44,138 nucleotides of DNA from Chelativorans sp. (GCF_031180965.1 NZ_JAPSLH010000033.1:1-44138), one strand, 5' to 3'. Counted from the first letter of the stretch, positions 1-8,585 are shown. A program made the numbers and translations. The notes: generated by a model from the sequence alone, not told the origin.

Positions 1-117
1 AACCCGCCGCCTCTGCCGCCGACGGCCATTGCAAGGATAGACCAGCTGAGACAAGGCGTCGGGCGGCCGGAAAGCCTCGACGGAAAGCTCGCGGGCGGGG
101 AAAAGCAGCCCCTATAG
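1..117 (+). CDS. possible 3' end of an unidentified gene
   Basis: A frame is open from the first base of the window and stops with TAG at 115-117, giving 38 residues of an unrecognised C-terminus. Its stop abuts the stop of the opposite-strand cyclotransferase gene, a tail-to-tail arrangement. Third positions are slightly richer in G/C than first positions, which only weakly supports coding. An alternative is an ATG on the minus strand at 28 reading out of the window. No domain can be recognised. Confidence 0.22.
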   Translation, partial: NPPPLPPTAIARIDQLRQGVGRPESLDGKLAGGEKQPL

Positions 118-645
118 GCTGCCGGCGGGTTCAGCGAGCCTTGCCGCGACCGCTTCCAGCCAGTGGTCGCGAATGCCGAGCGCCTTCAGATGCGCGACCG
201 TGTTGATTACATAGTCCTCGTTGCGGCCGGATCGGCCCACCGCCCCGGAAACCCTCTGGGCGGCATGCTCGACATCCAGCCGGCCGGCATATTGCGCATG
301 CGTCCGGTCGACAACATAGGTCAGCGCCTCGACCACAGGCCCGCCTTCGAGGCGGACCGGAAGGCGCCGTTCGAGATAGACATTCGTCACCAGCTCGCGT
401 TCGCGCAGATAGGCGATCACCTCTTCCGCGAGTTCGCCTGGAACTGAGAAGGCAAGGCCCAGGCACGAGCCGCCGCGGTCGAGGCCCAGCACGAGCCCGG
501 GCCGGTCGGGCGTGCCGCGATGCACATGGGAATGGATGCACAGCGCGCGGCGGTAGCCGAAGAGCCGCGCCTTGCGCGTTTCCACATGCGCGAAACCGGG
601 CCGCCACATCAGGGAGCCGTAGCCAAAGACCCAAAAATTGTCCAT
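112..645 (-). CDS. ChaC-like gamma-glutamylcyclotransferase
   Basis: Predicted 177-residue cytosolic enzyme of the ChaC branch of gamma-glutamylcyclotransferases, which cleave glutathione or other gamma-glutamyl peptides to 5-oxoproline. The family N-terminal motif FGYGSLMW is at residues 7-14. The acidic segment YLRERE near residues 79-84 is where the family's catalytic glutamate is expected. The ATG at 645 places that motif at the usual distance from the N-terminus and has an AGGTGG element just upstream. A GTG two codons earlier is the alternative start. The length is typical of bacterial ChaC. It is divergent from the DUF2125 gene. The family is clear; the exact substrate is inferred. Confidence 0.88.
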   Translation of the reverse strand: MDNFWVFGYGSLMWRPGFAHVETRKARLFGYRRALCIHSHVHRGTPDRPGLVLGLDRGGSCLGLAFSVPGELAEEVIAYLRERELVTNVYLERRLPVRLEGGPVVEALTYVVDRTHAQYAGRLDVEHAAQRVSGAVGRSGRNEDYVINTVAHLKALGIRDHWLEAVAARLAEPAGSL

Positions 646-708
646 TTCCACCTGACTTGTGCCGATGCCCGGCCTTGGGCGGGCTGATTCGCTAGCGGGA
701 GGGATGGC

Positions 709-1686
709 ATGGCGTCAAGGGCAGGCTCGCGCTTCTTTCGCCGCATCCTGTGGCTGGGTGTGCTGGTAATCCTGCTTGTCGGCGCCTATAGCGCCGCCTG
801 GTTCTATCTCGCCCGCGAGCTCGAGAACCGCGCGGCCGCCGCAATGGCGAGTGTCAATGGCGGCGGCGTGCGCGCGTTCTGCGAGGAGCCGCAGGCGAGG
901 GGCTTTCCGTTCCGCATAGGGTTGTTCTGCAAGAGCGTCTTCTACGAGGATGTCCGCGAGGGCGTGTCCGTACGCGCCGGCGAGCTGCGCTCGACCGCCA
1001 ATGTCTACCAGCCCTTCCGGATCCTCGGCGAGCTTTCCGGACCGGCCTCGCTCATGCTTCCCCACACGGTTCCGCTGCAGGCGCAGTGGGAAAGCCTGCG
1101 CGCCAGCACCCGGCTCGCCCGGCCGCTGCCGGAGCGCATGTCCGTCGAAGGGAAGGCGATCGTGATTTCGGCACAGGGGCAGGAGGAAGCGCCGCTCGCC
1201 ACGGTCGAAGACCTGCAGATCCATGCCCGCCGGTTAGAGGCGGACCTGGAGACGGCGCTCAGCTTCGCCGGGCTTGGCATAGGCGACGAGGTCGCGCCGG
1301 ATCTTCCTCCGCTGGAAGGCCGGGCGCGCGTGCTGGTTCTCGACGGGGTGGCGCTGATCGCCAGCAGGCCCGAAAGCCTGCGCGGCCAGTCCGCCCGGAT
1401 CGAGGAGATGGTGGTGGGTGTTGTCGGTGAGCAGGCGGCGCTCACGCTCTCCGGCCCGGTGGCCGTGGACGATAACGGGCTCGTCGATGCCGAACTTTCC
1501 GTGAAGGTGGATGACCCCGCCGCCGTCCTGCAACTCATGGCGCAGATCTTTCCCGACAATCGCGAGCAGATTATGGGCGTGTCCGGCATCGTCGGCGGCC
1601 TCGGCAACGCGCCGCTCCAGATCCGGATCGTCAAGGGCCAAGCTTTTCTCGGCTTTATCCCGCTCGGGGCTGTCCCGGCATTATAG
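709..1686 (+). CDS. DUF2125 domain-containing envelope protein
   Basis: A 325-residue protein with basic N-terminal residues followed by a hydrophobic segment at about residues 13-32, which fits a signal anchor or uncleaved signal peptide with the rest in the periplasm. The remainder resembles the DUF2125 family of alphaproteobacteria: one CEEPQARGFPFRIGLFCKS-like segment near residues 58-77 carries two cysteines and an FPFR core. No enzymatic motif is visible and the function is unknown. The ATG at 709 has a strong GGGAGGG ribosome-binding site five bases upstream. The 3' end converges on tyrC with a 15-bp gap. Confidence 0.82.
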   Translation: MASRAGSRFFRRILWLGVLVILLVGAYSAAWFYLARELENRAAAAMASVNGGGVRAFCEEPQARGFPFRIGLFCKSVFYEDVREGVSVRAGELRSTANVYQPFRILGELSGPASLMLPHTVPLQAQWESLRASTRLARPLPERMSVEGKAIVISAQGQEEAPLATVEDLQIHARRLEADLETALSFAGLGIGDEVAPDLPPLEGRARVLVLDGVALIASRPESLRGQSARIEEMVVGVVGEQAALTLSGPVAVDDNGLVDAELSVKVDDPAAVLQLMAQIFPDNREQIMGVSGIVGGLGNAPLQIRIVKGQAFLGFIPLGAVPAL

Positions 1687-1701
1687 AGCGCCTGAAAGGC
1701 C

Positions 1702-2643
1702 TCAGGCGTCTTCTTTCGGCGGGTGCGCGACCACCTGACGGCCGAAATCGGGCGCATCCACCTCCTGGCCCGCCTCGATGATGGAGCGGCGCACAGCGCG
1801 CGTGCGGGTGAAAAGGTCGAACAGCTTCTCGCCATCGCCCCAGCGGATCGCCCTCTGCAGTGCCGACAAGTCCTCCGAAAAGCGCGCCAGCATTTCCAGG
1901 ATTGCGTCCTTGTTGTGCAGGCATACATCGCGCCACATGGTCGGGTCCGAGGCGGCAAGGCGCGTGAAATCCCGGAAGCCGGAGGCTGAATATTTGATCA
2001 CTTCCGACTTCGTCACCGTCTCCAGATCATCCGCCGTCCCGACGATGTTGTAGGCGATGATGTGCGGCAGATGCGAGACGATGGCGAGCACCATGTCGTG
2101 ATGCTCGGGGTCCATGGTATCGACGCGCGAGCCGCAGCGTTCCCAAAAACGGGTAAGACGGGCAACCGCCTCCTGATCCGTCCCGGGCAGCGGCGTCAGG
2201 ATGCACCAGCGCCCCTCGAAGAGCTCGGCGAAGCCGGCATCCGGGCCTGAATGCTCCGTGCCGGCAATGGGATGGCCGGGGATGAAATGCACGGTCTTTG
2301 GAAGCTCGGGCTCCATCTGCTGGATGACCGACTGCTTTGTCGATCCGACATCGGTGACGATCGCTCCCGGCTTCAGGCTGGCGGCGATCTCCGCCGCGAC
2401 GCTGCCCGACGCGCCGACCGGCACGGAAACGATGACGAGATCGGCATCCGTCACCGCGTCGGCGGCGGAGCTGAAATAGTCATCGCCCAGGCGAAGTTCG
2501 CGCGCTCGCGCCAGCGTCTCGGGCCGCCGGGTCGCGATGGCGACGGTCCTCGCCAGTCCCTCGCGCCGGATGACGCGCGCTATCGACGAGCCGATCAGGC
2601 CGATGCCGATAAGGGCTACGCGTTCAAAGAGCGGATCGGCCAC
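1702..2643 (-). CDS. tyrC: prephenate/arogenate dehydrogenase family protein (TyrC)
   Basis: A 313-residue NAD(P)-dependent dehydrogenase that would convert prephenate or arogenate toward tyrosine. The N-terminus carries a Rossmann dinucleotide motif (VALIGIGLIGSSIAR, about residues 8-22). The prephenate-dehydrogenase motifs VGSTKQSV and HFIPGHPIAGTEHSG follow at about residues 101-133, with the family histidine. Start is GTG at 2643, three bases after the hisC stop, so the two genes are an operon and probably translationally coupled. Pairing with a HisC-type aminotransferase is common in alphaproteobacteria and points to aromatic amino-acid synthesis. Whether prephenate or arogenate is preferred cannot be read from the sequence. 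Confidence 0.92.
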   Translation of the reverse strand: MADPLFERVALIGIGLIGSSIARVIRREGLARTVAIATRRPETLARARELRLGDDYFSSAADAVTDADLVIVSVPVGASGSVAAEIAASLKPGAIVTDVGSTKQSVIQQMEPELPKTVHFIPGHPIAGTEHSGPDAGFAELFEGRWCILTPLPGTDQEAVARLTRFWERCGSRVDTMDPEHHDMVLAIVSHLPHIIAYNIVGTADDLETVTKSEVIKYSASGFRDFTRLAASDPTMWRDVCLHNKDAILEMLARFSEDLSALQRAIRWGDGEKLFDLFTRTRAVRRSIIEAGQEVDAPDFGRQVVAHPPKEDA

Positions 2644-2646
2644 GTC

Positions 2647-3747
2647 TCACCTGCCCAGGAATTCGGCGAGTGCTGAGACCACGCCGCGATTGGCTTCCTC
2701 CGGCCCGACGGTGAGCCGGAGCGCGTTCGGGAAGCCGTAGCCCTTCACCCCACGCAGGACATAGCCGCGCGCCGTCAGGAAAGCGTCAGCGTCCGCTGCG
2801 GTTTTCCCGCCGTTCTCCGGAAAATGGATCAGCAGGAAATTGCCGATACTCGGCGTCACCCGCAGGCCGAGTCCGGTGAGTTCCTCTTCCAGCCATGCCC
2901 GCCACGTCTCGTTGAAGTCGACGGCCCGTTCCACATGCGCCCTGTCGCGGATGGCCGCCGCGCCCGCCTCGATGGCGAGCGCATTGACGTTGAAGGGTCC
3001 GCGCACACGGTTCACCGCATCCACCACATGGGCGGGGGCATACATCCAGCCGATACGCAGGCCGGCCAGGCCATAGATCTTCGAGAAGGTGCGCGTCATC
3101 ACGACATTGTCGCTGGAGGAGACAAGCTCGATACCGGCCTCGTAGTCGTTGCGGCGCACATATTCGGCATAGGCGGCGTCAAGCACCAGCAGCACGTGCC
3201 TTGGCAGGCCGGCGCGCAGGCGCTTCACCTCGTCGACCGGCAGGTAGGTGCCGGTGGGGTTGTTTGGATTGGCAAGGAAGACGATCTTCGTGCGCTCGGT
3301 CACCGCCGCGAGCATGGCGTCGACGTCCGCGCGCTCGTCCTTCTCCTTCGCCACGACCGGAATCCCGCCGGCGGCGAGGATCTGGATCTTGTAGACGAGG
3401 AACCCGTGCTCGGTGAAAATCCCTTCATCGCCCGGCTTCAGATAAGTCTGGGACAGAAGCCCGAGGAGTTCGTCGGAGCCGTTGGAGCAAAGGATATTGG
3501 CGGGGTTCAGACCATGCGCCTCGGCGATCGCATCGCGCAGCTTGGTGGCGGAACCGTCCGGGTACCGGTCGAGATGGGAGCTTGCCTCCCTGACCGCCTC
3601 CAGAGCCGCGGGCGAAGGGCCGAGCGGCGTCTCGTTGGAGGAAAGCTTCCACACCTTCGCCACGCCGGGCGCGCTTTCGCGGCCGGGGACATAGGCGGCG
3701 ATATCCATGACGCCGGGTTTGGGCTGCGGGCGGTCGGGCGAAGTCAT
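2647..3747 (-). CDS. hisC: histidinol-phosphate aminotransferase
   Basis: A 366-residue PLP-dependent class I/II aminotransferase that transfers the amino group from glutamate to imidazole-acetol phosphate in histidine synthesis. Family signs are [11 protein letters not shown] near residues 37-47, CSNGSDELL near 87-95, ANPNNPTGT near 159-167, and the PLP-lysine motif [17 protein letters not shown] near 218-234. It sits directly upstream of tyrC, so it may also or mainly transaminate aromatic keto acids, as known for HisC-type enzymes in this context. It is divergent from the metA leader. The start ATG lacks a strong ribosome-binding site. Confidence 0.93.
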   Translation of the reverse strand: MTSPDRPQPKPGVMDIAAYVPGRESAPGVAKVWKLSSNETPLGPSPAALEAVREASSHLDRYPDGSATKLRDAIAEAHGLNPANILCSNGSDELLGLLSQTYLKPGDEGIFTEHGFLVYKIQILAAGGIPVVAKEKDERADVDAMLAAVTERTKIVFLANPNNPTGTYLPVDEVKRLRAGLPRHVLLVLDAAYAEYVRRNDYEAGIELVSSSDNVVMTRTFSKIYGLAGLRIGWMYAPAHVVDAVNRVRGPFNVNALAIEAGAAAIRDRAHVERAVDFNETWRAWLEEELTGLGLRVTPSIGNFLLIHFPENGGKTAADADAFLTARGYVLRGVKGYGFPNALRLTVGPEEANRGVVSALAEFLGR

Positions 3748-3794
3748 CCAGGCATTCCATTCATCGAAGGCGCCTGCTTAGCCCATCAACTCCA

Positions 3795-3823
3795 TTGACG
3801 CAAAGGGTTGCCGGTCTTAAATA
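3795..3823 (+). promoter_or_regulatory. candidate sigma-70-type promoter of metA leader
   Basis: TTGACG at 3795-3800 and TAAATA at 3818-3823 are separated by 17 bases, a near-ideal housekeeping spacing. The predicted transcription start at about 3830 falls a few bases before the first pairing strand of the SAM-II aptamer, which supports the assignment. Confidence 0.58.
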
Positions 3824-3832
3824 CGCGCAGTC

Positions 3833-3889
3833 CGTGGTGATTTGGCCGGTCGGCTTGCAGCCACGTAAAACAAGTCGCTAAAATGGCCG
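3833..3889 (+). ncRNA. SAM-II riboswitch aptamer (metA RNA motif)
   Basis: The segment matches the SAM-II layout by eye. Stem P1 is CGTGG (3833-3837) with CCACG (3861-3865). The conserved TGATTT follows the first strand, and GCTAAAATGG (3877-3886) lies at the 3' end. Pseudoknot pairing is visible between CGGCTTG (3851-3857) and CAAGTCG (3871-3877), with one G-U pair, and between GGCC (3844-3847) and GGCC (3885-3888). SAM-II aptamers are known upstream of methionine genes in alphaproteobacteria, and this one precedes metA. SAM binding would be expected to lower metA expression. Confidence 0.9.
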
Positions 3890-3908
3890 ATGAGTGAAGT
3901 CCCGTTGG

Positions 3909-3944
3909 GACCGGCCGCGATTTTCGCCGCCGGTCTTTTTGTTT
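3909..3944 (+). terminator. intrinsic terminator in metA leader (likely riboswitch expression platform)
   Basis: GACCGGC (3909-3915) pairs with GCCGGTC (3929-3935), followed inside by a mismatch and three further pairs around an ATTTT loop. The stem is followed at once by TTTTTGTTTT (3936-3944 region). It lies between the SAM-II aptamer and the metA start. A competing hairpin, GTCCC (3899-3903) with GGGAC (3907-3911), overlaps the 5' arm and could act as antiterminator. Confidence 0.75.
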
Positions 3945-3958
3945 TGGAGCCTTGTGCA

Positions 3959-4882
3959 ATGCCGATCAAGATTCCCGACCAGCTCCCCGCCCGCGACGTG
4001 CTCGTGCGCGAGGGCGTGTCCGTCATGGACGAGCGGACGGCATTGCGTCAGGACATCCGGCCGCTGCAGATCGGGCTGCTGAACCTCATGCCCAACAAGA
4101 TCCGCACGGAGACGCAATTCGCCCGGCTGATCGGCGCGACGCCCCTTCAGGTGGAGCTGACGCTGGTGCGCGTCGGCAATCACAGGGCCAAGAATACGCC
4201 CGAGGATCATCTCATCACCTTCTACCAGACCTGGGAGGAGGTGGCTGACCGCAAGTTCGACGGCTTCATCATCACCGGTGCGCCGGTGGAGCTTCTACCC
4301 TATGAGGAGGTCACCTATTGGGAGGAACTGACGCGCATCCTCGATTGGACGAGATCGAACGTTCACTCCCCCTTCTTCATCTGCTGGGGCGCGATGGCCG
4401 CCCTCTGGCATTTCCACCGAATCCCCAAACACCGGCTGCAGAAGAAGGCTTTCGGTGTCTTCCGCCACCGCAACAATGCCCCCGCCTCGCCATATCTCGC
4501 CGGCTTTTCGGACGATTTCGCCATTCCCGTCTCGCGCTGGACCGAGGTGCGCGACAATGACATCCCGCCCGGCTCGGGCTTGGAGATCCTCATGGACTCG
4601 GAGACGACTGGCCCCTGTCTCCTCGCCGAAAAGATCGGCAATCGGCTCTACATGCTCAACCACATCGAATACGACTCCACATCGCTTAAGGAAGAGTATG
4701 ACCGTGATGTAGCCGCAGGCGTGCCGGTCGATATCCCGCACGAATATTATCCTGAGGACGATCCGGCGCGCCCGCCGCTCAACCGCTGGCGCTCGCACGC
4801 TCACCTGCTTTTCGGCAACTGGATCAATCAGGTCTACCAGACCACGGCTTACGACCTGAACAAGATCGGCGGGGATCTATAG
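3959..4882 (+). CDS. metA: homoserine O-acyltransferase MetA, probably acetyl-CoA-dependent
   Basis: A 307-residue enzyme of the MetA family (class I amidotransferase fold) that acylates homoserine in methionine synthesis. The nucleophile is Cys142 in [11 protein letters not shown], and the catalytic His/Glu pair lies in [10 protein letters not shown] near residues 233-242. Residue 111, in GAPVE, is glutamate; work on MetA specificity links Glu111 to acetyl-CoA and Gly111 to succinyl-CoA. The product is therefore predicted to be O-acetylhomoserine, although such genes are often labelled succinyltransferases. The ATG at 3959 follows TTGGAG by nine bases. The open frame extends upstream into the riboswitch and terminator, so earlier starts are rejected. 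Controlled by the SAM-II leader. Confidence 0.94.
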   Translation: MPIKIPDQLPARDVLVREGVSVMDERTALRQDIRPLQIGLLNLMPNKIRTETQFARLIGATPLQVELTLVRVGNHRAKNTPEDHLITFYQTWEEVADRKFDGFIITGAPVELLPYEEVTYWEELTRILDWTRSNVHSPFFICWGAMAALWHFHRIPKHRLQKKAFGVFRHRNNAPASPYLAGFSDDFAIPVSRWTEVRDNDIPPGSGLEILMDSETTGPCLLAEKIGNRLYMLNHIEYDSTSLKEEYDRDVAAGVPVDIPHEYYPEDDPARPPLNRWRSHAHLLFGNWINQVYQTTAYDLNKIGGDL

Positions 4883-4909
4883 TCCGCGAGGGCGGCTAGG
4901 GACACCTGC

Positions 4910-5989
4910 TCAGGCGATAGCGCTCCCGGACAAAAGCCCCCGCGCCTCCTCGGCAAGCCTGCGCGTCAGTTCGCCTGCGGGCATGGGCCTTGCCAGCGCC
5001 GCCGCCTGCCCGGCCCAGAGCGGCGAGAAATCGCCGGAGCCGGCGCTTTCGGCCGCTTTGCGGAGCGGGGCCAGGGCGGCGGTCGCGAGCGGAAAGGCCG
5101 GGGCATCGGCGCTGATCGGGCCCACTTCGCGCATCAATCGGTTCAATAGGCCGCGCGCCGGCCGGCCGGTGAAAAGGTTGGTGAGCGCGGTGCGGTCGTC
5201 GCGCGCTTTGGCAAGCGCCTCGCGATGGATCGGGCTGCTCAGGGCTTCCGGCGATTGCAGATAGGCCGTGCCGACCTGGACCGCGGATGCACCCAGCATG
5301 GAGGCCGCCGCCACGCCGCGCGCATCGGAGATGCCGCCGGTCGCGATCACGGGTATCGAGACCGCATCCACCACCTGCGGCACGAGCGCCACGGTGCCGG
5401 GCTGAGTTGAAATATCGTCCTCAAGGAAAATGCCCCGGTGCCCGCCGGCTTCCGCTCCCTGGGCGATGACGACGTCGCAGCCGTGCTCCTCGAGCCAGCG
5501 CGCCTCGGCCACTGTTGTGGCGGAAGCGATGATCTTCGCGCCGGTGCCGCGCACCCGTTCAAGCAGCGGCTCGTCCGGAAGACCGAAATGGAAACTCACC
5601 ACTTCGGGGCGGTACTCCTCGACGATAGCGCAGGATTCCTCGTTGAACGGGTTGCGGCCGGGGCCCGGCGGCACGGCATCGGGATCGAGGCCGAATTCGG
5701 CATAGTAATGTGCCAGCCGCCTGCGCCACTGTGCCTCACGGGCAGGGTCGGGATCAGGCTGCCGGTGGCAGAAGAAGTTGAGATTGACGGGACCGTCGGT
5801 CCGCTGGCGGATGATGCCCAGCTCAGCGCGGATCTGGTCCGGCGACAACATCGCGCAGGGGAGGGAGCCCAGTCCTCCCGCCTCGGCGACCGCAATCGCA
5901 AGGTCCGAACCGCCACAGCCCGCCATTGGCGCCAGGAGGATGGGCAACTCGATCCCGAAAAGATCAAGAATCCGCCGGTCGCGCCACAT
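4910..5989 (-). CDS. nitronate monooxygenase (2-nitropropane dioxygenase family)
   Basis: A 359-residue FMN-dependent TIM-barrel protein of the NMO family, which oxidises toxic alkyl nitronates to carbonyl compounds and nitrite. Typical features are the N-terminal LPILLAPMAGCGGSDLA segment (about residues 15-31), the phosphate/flavin motif VVIAQGAEAGGHRG near 173-186, and IPVIATGGISDARGVAAA near 212-229. The start ATG at 5989 has GGAGGG upstream. The gene lies one base after the stop of the methyltransferase gene, so the two are likely cotranscribed. Other members of the family act on different substrates, so the substrate remains inferred. Confidence 0.88.
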   Translation of the reverse strand: MWRDRRILDLFGIELPILLAPMAGCGGSDLAIAVAEAGGLGSLPCAMLSPDQIRAELGIIRQRTDGPVNLNFFCHRQPDPDPAREAQWRRRLAHYYAEFGLDPDAVPPGPGRNPFNEESCAIVEEYRPEVVSFHFGLPDEPLLERVRGTGAKIIASATTVAEARWLEEHGCDVVIAQGAEAGGHRGIFLEDDISTQPGTVALVPQVVDAVSIPVIATGGISDARGVAAASMLGASAVQVGTAYLQSPEALSSPIHREALAKARDDRTALTNLFTGRPARGLLNRLMREVGPISADAPAFPLATAALAPLRKAAESAGSGDFSPLWAGQAAALARPMPAGELTRRLAEEARGLLSGSAIA

Positions 5990-5990
5990 G

Positions 5991-6761
5991 CTACCCTCCG
6001 TCTCTGCTCATATTGGCCGCAGCGCTCCCGCCGATCCGCGTCGCACCTTGCGGGCTCAGCACGGGGACCAGAACGCGCTTGGCCCGCCGCGCCTTCGCTG
6101 GGACGCCCTGGTAGAGCCGTTTTTCCGCTTCCACCACCAGGACGCCCGCAAAAAGCGGCCAGAAGCGCTGGCCGGCGCGCTCGAGCACCTGGTGCAGCCG
6201 CATGACCCAGCGCCGCCGCGCCGGCGGGAAATGCAGCGTGTCGGCCCAGGCGCCGGGCGTGAAATTCGTCTCGCGCAGCAGCTCCACCAGTTGAGAGCGC
6301 GAATAGGGACGGCCCGTTCCAAAAGGCGTGTGCTCGAAACGCGCCCAGATCCCCCGCCTGTTGGGGACGACGAGGACGATACGCCCGCCCGGCGCCAGCA
6401 CCCGCCAAAGTTCGAGCAGCATCTGGCGAGGGTTTTCCGCATGCTCCAGCGCATGCACGACAAGCACCCGGTCGATGGCGGAATCGGCGAGCGGCAATTC
6501 TTCCTCGAAGACCAGCACCGTGGCCGAAGGCCGCCCGGTTGGCCAGCGGACAGCGCCCTGGCGGGCCGGCATGAAGGCGAATACCCGTTCCGCGTCGGCG
6601 CCGAAACGGTCCAGCCAGGGAACGGCATAGCCGAGCCCGACGAGCCGCTCGTCCGGCAGCTTGATCCAGATCGACGATAGGGCCGTTGCGATCGAGCGCT
6701 CTGCGAGCTTGCCGAGCAGCGTCGCGTAAAAGGTCCTCAGGTCGACGATATCGGTATTCAT
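5991..6761 (-). CDS. class I SAM-dependent methyltransferase-like protein
   Basis: A 256-residue protein of the methyltransferase-11 type. The post-I and later motifs are clear: LPLADSAIDRVLVVHALEHAENP and LWRVLAPGGRIVLVVPNRRG. The glycine-rich SAM-binding motif I expected before them is not recognisable; in its place is an aromatic and arginine-rich stretch. ATG at 6761 was chosen because it starts the conserved MNTDIVDLRTFY segment; the longer frame would begin at a TTG with poor context. It is divergent from gloB, an arrangement I associate with related alphaproteobacteria. The substrate is unknown, and altered SAM binding is possible. Confidence 0.75.
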   Translation of the reverse strand: MNTDIVDLRTFYATLLGKLAERSIATALSSIWIKLPDERLVGLGYAVPWLDRFGADAERVFAFMPARQGAVRWPTGRPSATVLVFEEELPLADSAIDRVLVVHALEHAENPRQMLLELWRVLAPGGRIVLVVPNRRGIWARFEHTPFGTGRPYSRSQLVELLRETNFTPGAWADTLHFPPARRRWVMRLHQVLERAGQRFWPLFAGVLVVEAEKRLYQGVPAKARRAKRVLVPVLSPQGATRIGGSAAANMSRDGG

Positions 6762-6864
6762 GGTGAGAGGGTAAGCATCGCGCCGGGTCCCCGCAAGGAA
6801 CTCCTTTCGCGCGGATGACAAAGAGCAGGTGAAACTCTATGTCTGGCTCAAAATGGAGGTGACG

Positions 6865-7632
6865 ATGACGCTCGAAATCGAACAGTTCATGTGCCGCAGT
6901 GACAATTTCGGCGTGCTTGCCCGCGATACCGAGAGCGGCATCGCTGCGCTCATCGACGCGCCGGAGGAGCGGCCTATCCTCGAGGCGATCGAGCGTACCG
7001 GATGGAAGCCCTCGCTCCTCCTCATCACCCATCACCACGCCGACCATGTGGAAGCCAATCTGGCGCTGAAGGAACGGTTCGGGCTCACCATCGTCGGGCC
7101 GGCAAAGGAGGCCGAAAAGATCCCGGGGATCGACCGGCAGGTGAGGGAAGGCGACGTCGTCCGCGTCGGCCGGCAGGAGGCGCGGGTCATCGAAACGCCG
7201 GGGCATACGGCCGGCCATGTCAGCTATTATTTCGCTGATGCAGGGGTCGCCTTTACCGCCGACACGCTGTTCGCGCTCGGCTGCGGGCGGCTTTTCGAAG
7301 CCAAGCCGCCGGTGATGTATGAATCCCTGCGCAAGCTGACCGAGCTCCCGCTCGAAACGAGAATCTATTGCGGGCACGAATACACCGAGTCCAATGCGCG
7401 CTTCGCGCTCTCGGTCGATCCGACGAATTCGGCGCTGAAGGAACGGGCGCGGAAGATCGAGGCCTTGCGGCGCGAGGGAAAGCCCACCCTGCCGACCACC
7501 ATCGGCGAGGAGCTCGCGACGAACCCGTTCCTGCGCTGGCACGATCCGGTGATCCGCCGCAATCTCGGCATGGAGAATGCGTCCGACGCGGAGGTGTTCG
7601 CCGAAATCCGCAAGCGGAAGGACGTTTTCTAA
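6865..7632 (+). CDS. gloB: hydroxyacylglutathione hydrolase (glyoxalase II)
   Basis: A 255-residue metallo-beta-lactamase-fold enzyme that hydrolyses S-lactoylglutathione to lactate and glutathione in methylglyoxal detoxification. The binuclear metal motif THHHADH is at residues 55-61. Further metal ligands fit TPGHTAGHVSYYF and the CGHEYT segment, and the C-terminal glyoxalase II domain includes NPFLRW. ATG at 6865 follows a GGAGG six bases upstream; earlier GTG and ATG codons in frame lack this. Length is normal for the family. Confidence 0.94.
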   Translation: MTLEIEQFMCRSDNFGVLARDTESGIAALIDAPEERPILEAIERTGWKPSLLLITHHHADHVEANLALKERFGLTIVGPAKEAEKIPGIDRQVREGDVVRVGRQEARVIETPGHTAGHVSYYFADAGVAFTADTLFALGCGRLFEAKPPVMYESLRKLTELPLETRIYCGHEYTESNARFALSVDPTNSALKERARKIEALRREGKPTLPTTIGEELATNPFLRWHDPVIRRNLGMENASDAEVFAEIRKRKDVF

Positions 7633-7658
7633 GGCAAAGGACGGCAGAGGAATCCAGC

Positions 7659-8567
7659 CTATGCCGCTGCCCCGTCCTCCCGTGCGTCCGCGGCGGTTGC
7701 CGCATTACGGCGAAAGATCATGTTCTTGGCGGCGAGCGCCGCGCCGCCTGTGATCAGAAGGCAGGCGGCGAGCGTCGTCGCCGTCGGCTCCGCCCCGCCC
7801 GCCGCGATCAGGATCAGCGTGGACAGAAGCGGCGCAGCATAGCTCGCCGCGCCCAGCACCTGGATGTTTCCGTGCTTCACGCCGTAGTCCCAGGCGTAGA
7901 AGGCAGCTCCGACCGGCAGCAGGCCGAGGCCAAGCACGGCGAGCCATTCGCCGCCGTTGGCCGGCCAGACGGTCTGCTCCAGGAGCAGGTGGCAGAGGGC
8001 GGAGAGGATCGCCGTTGCGCCACAGAACCACGTGACGGTGCTGGTGGGCACGGCCTGGAAGCGGCGCGAGAGCAGCGAATAGCCGGACCAGAAGAGCGCG
8101 CAGGCGCCTGCCGCCGCATAGCCCAGCGCATAGCGGCCCTCCAAGGTGAAGCTGCCGCCCTTGGTGATAATGAGGAAGGTGCCGAGGAGGCCCAAGCACG
8201 CCCCCGCGATATGATGCCAGCCGAGGCGCTCGCCCGGCATCAGCGCGGAGCCGAGCACGATCAGCAGCGGCCACAGATAGGCGATGAGGCTCGCCTCCAC
8301 GGCCGGGGCGTTGCGCAGGGCGGTGAAGTAGAGGAAGTGGTAGCCGAACAATCCGCCGACGCCGATCAGCCAAACGACGGGCGGGACCTTTTCGCTCTTG
8401 CGGAATGCAGGCGAAACAGCCTGCGCGGCGAGGCCAACTCCCGTGCCGATGGCGAAGGTGATGGCGGAGAGCTGGAAAGGCGGCACCTGTCCCGACGCGG
8501 CGGTCATGAGCGCCAGAAGCGCCCACATGGCAACAGCCGAAAAGCCGATCAATGTGGCGCGCGCCAT
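7659..8567 (-). CDS. EamA/DMT family transporter, YddG-like
   Basis: A 302-residue inner-membrane protein with about ten hydrophobic helices arranged as two EamA repeats, the drug/metabolite transporter architecture. The first half (SAVAMWALLALMTAASG...PPFQLSA) and the segment EASLIAYLWPLLIVLGSALMPGERL resemble YddG-type aromatic amino-acid exporters; this assignment is by resemblance only. The start ATG has a GGAGGGAGAGG Shine-Dalgarno region. It is 18 bp downstream of the stop of the DUF3108 gene on the same strand, so cotranscription is likely. Substrate is not determinable. Confidence 0.82.
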   Translation of the reverse strand: MARATLIGFSAVAMWALLALMTAASGQVPPFQLSAITFAIGTGVGLAAQAVSPAFRKSEKVPPVVWLIGVGGLFGYHFLYFTALRNAPAVEASLIAYLWPLLIVLGSALMPGERLGWHHIAGACLGLLGTFLIITKGGSFTLEGRYALGYAAAGACALFWSGYSLLSRRFQAVPTSTVTWFCGATAILSALCHLLLEQTVWPANGGEWLAVLGLGLLPVGAAFYAWDYGVKHGNIQVLGAASYAAPLLSTLILIAAGGAEPTATTLAACLLITGGAALAAKNMIFRRNAATAADAREDGAAA

Positions 8568-8585
8568 CCTCTCCCTCCGCCGGAC

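Noticed and set aside
5596-7542. Open frame of 648 codons on the minus strand
   Set aside because: It runs antisense to gloB and out of frame with the methyltransferase and nitronate monooxygenase genes, all of which have clear family motifs. Long shadow frames are expected in GC-rich DNA.
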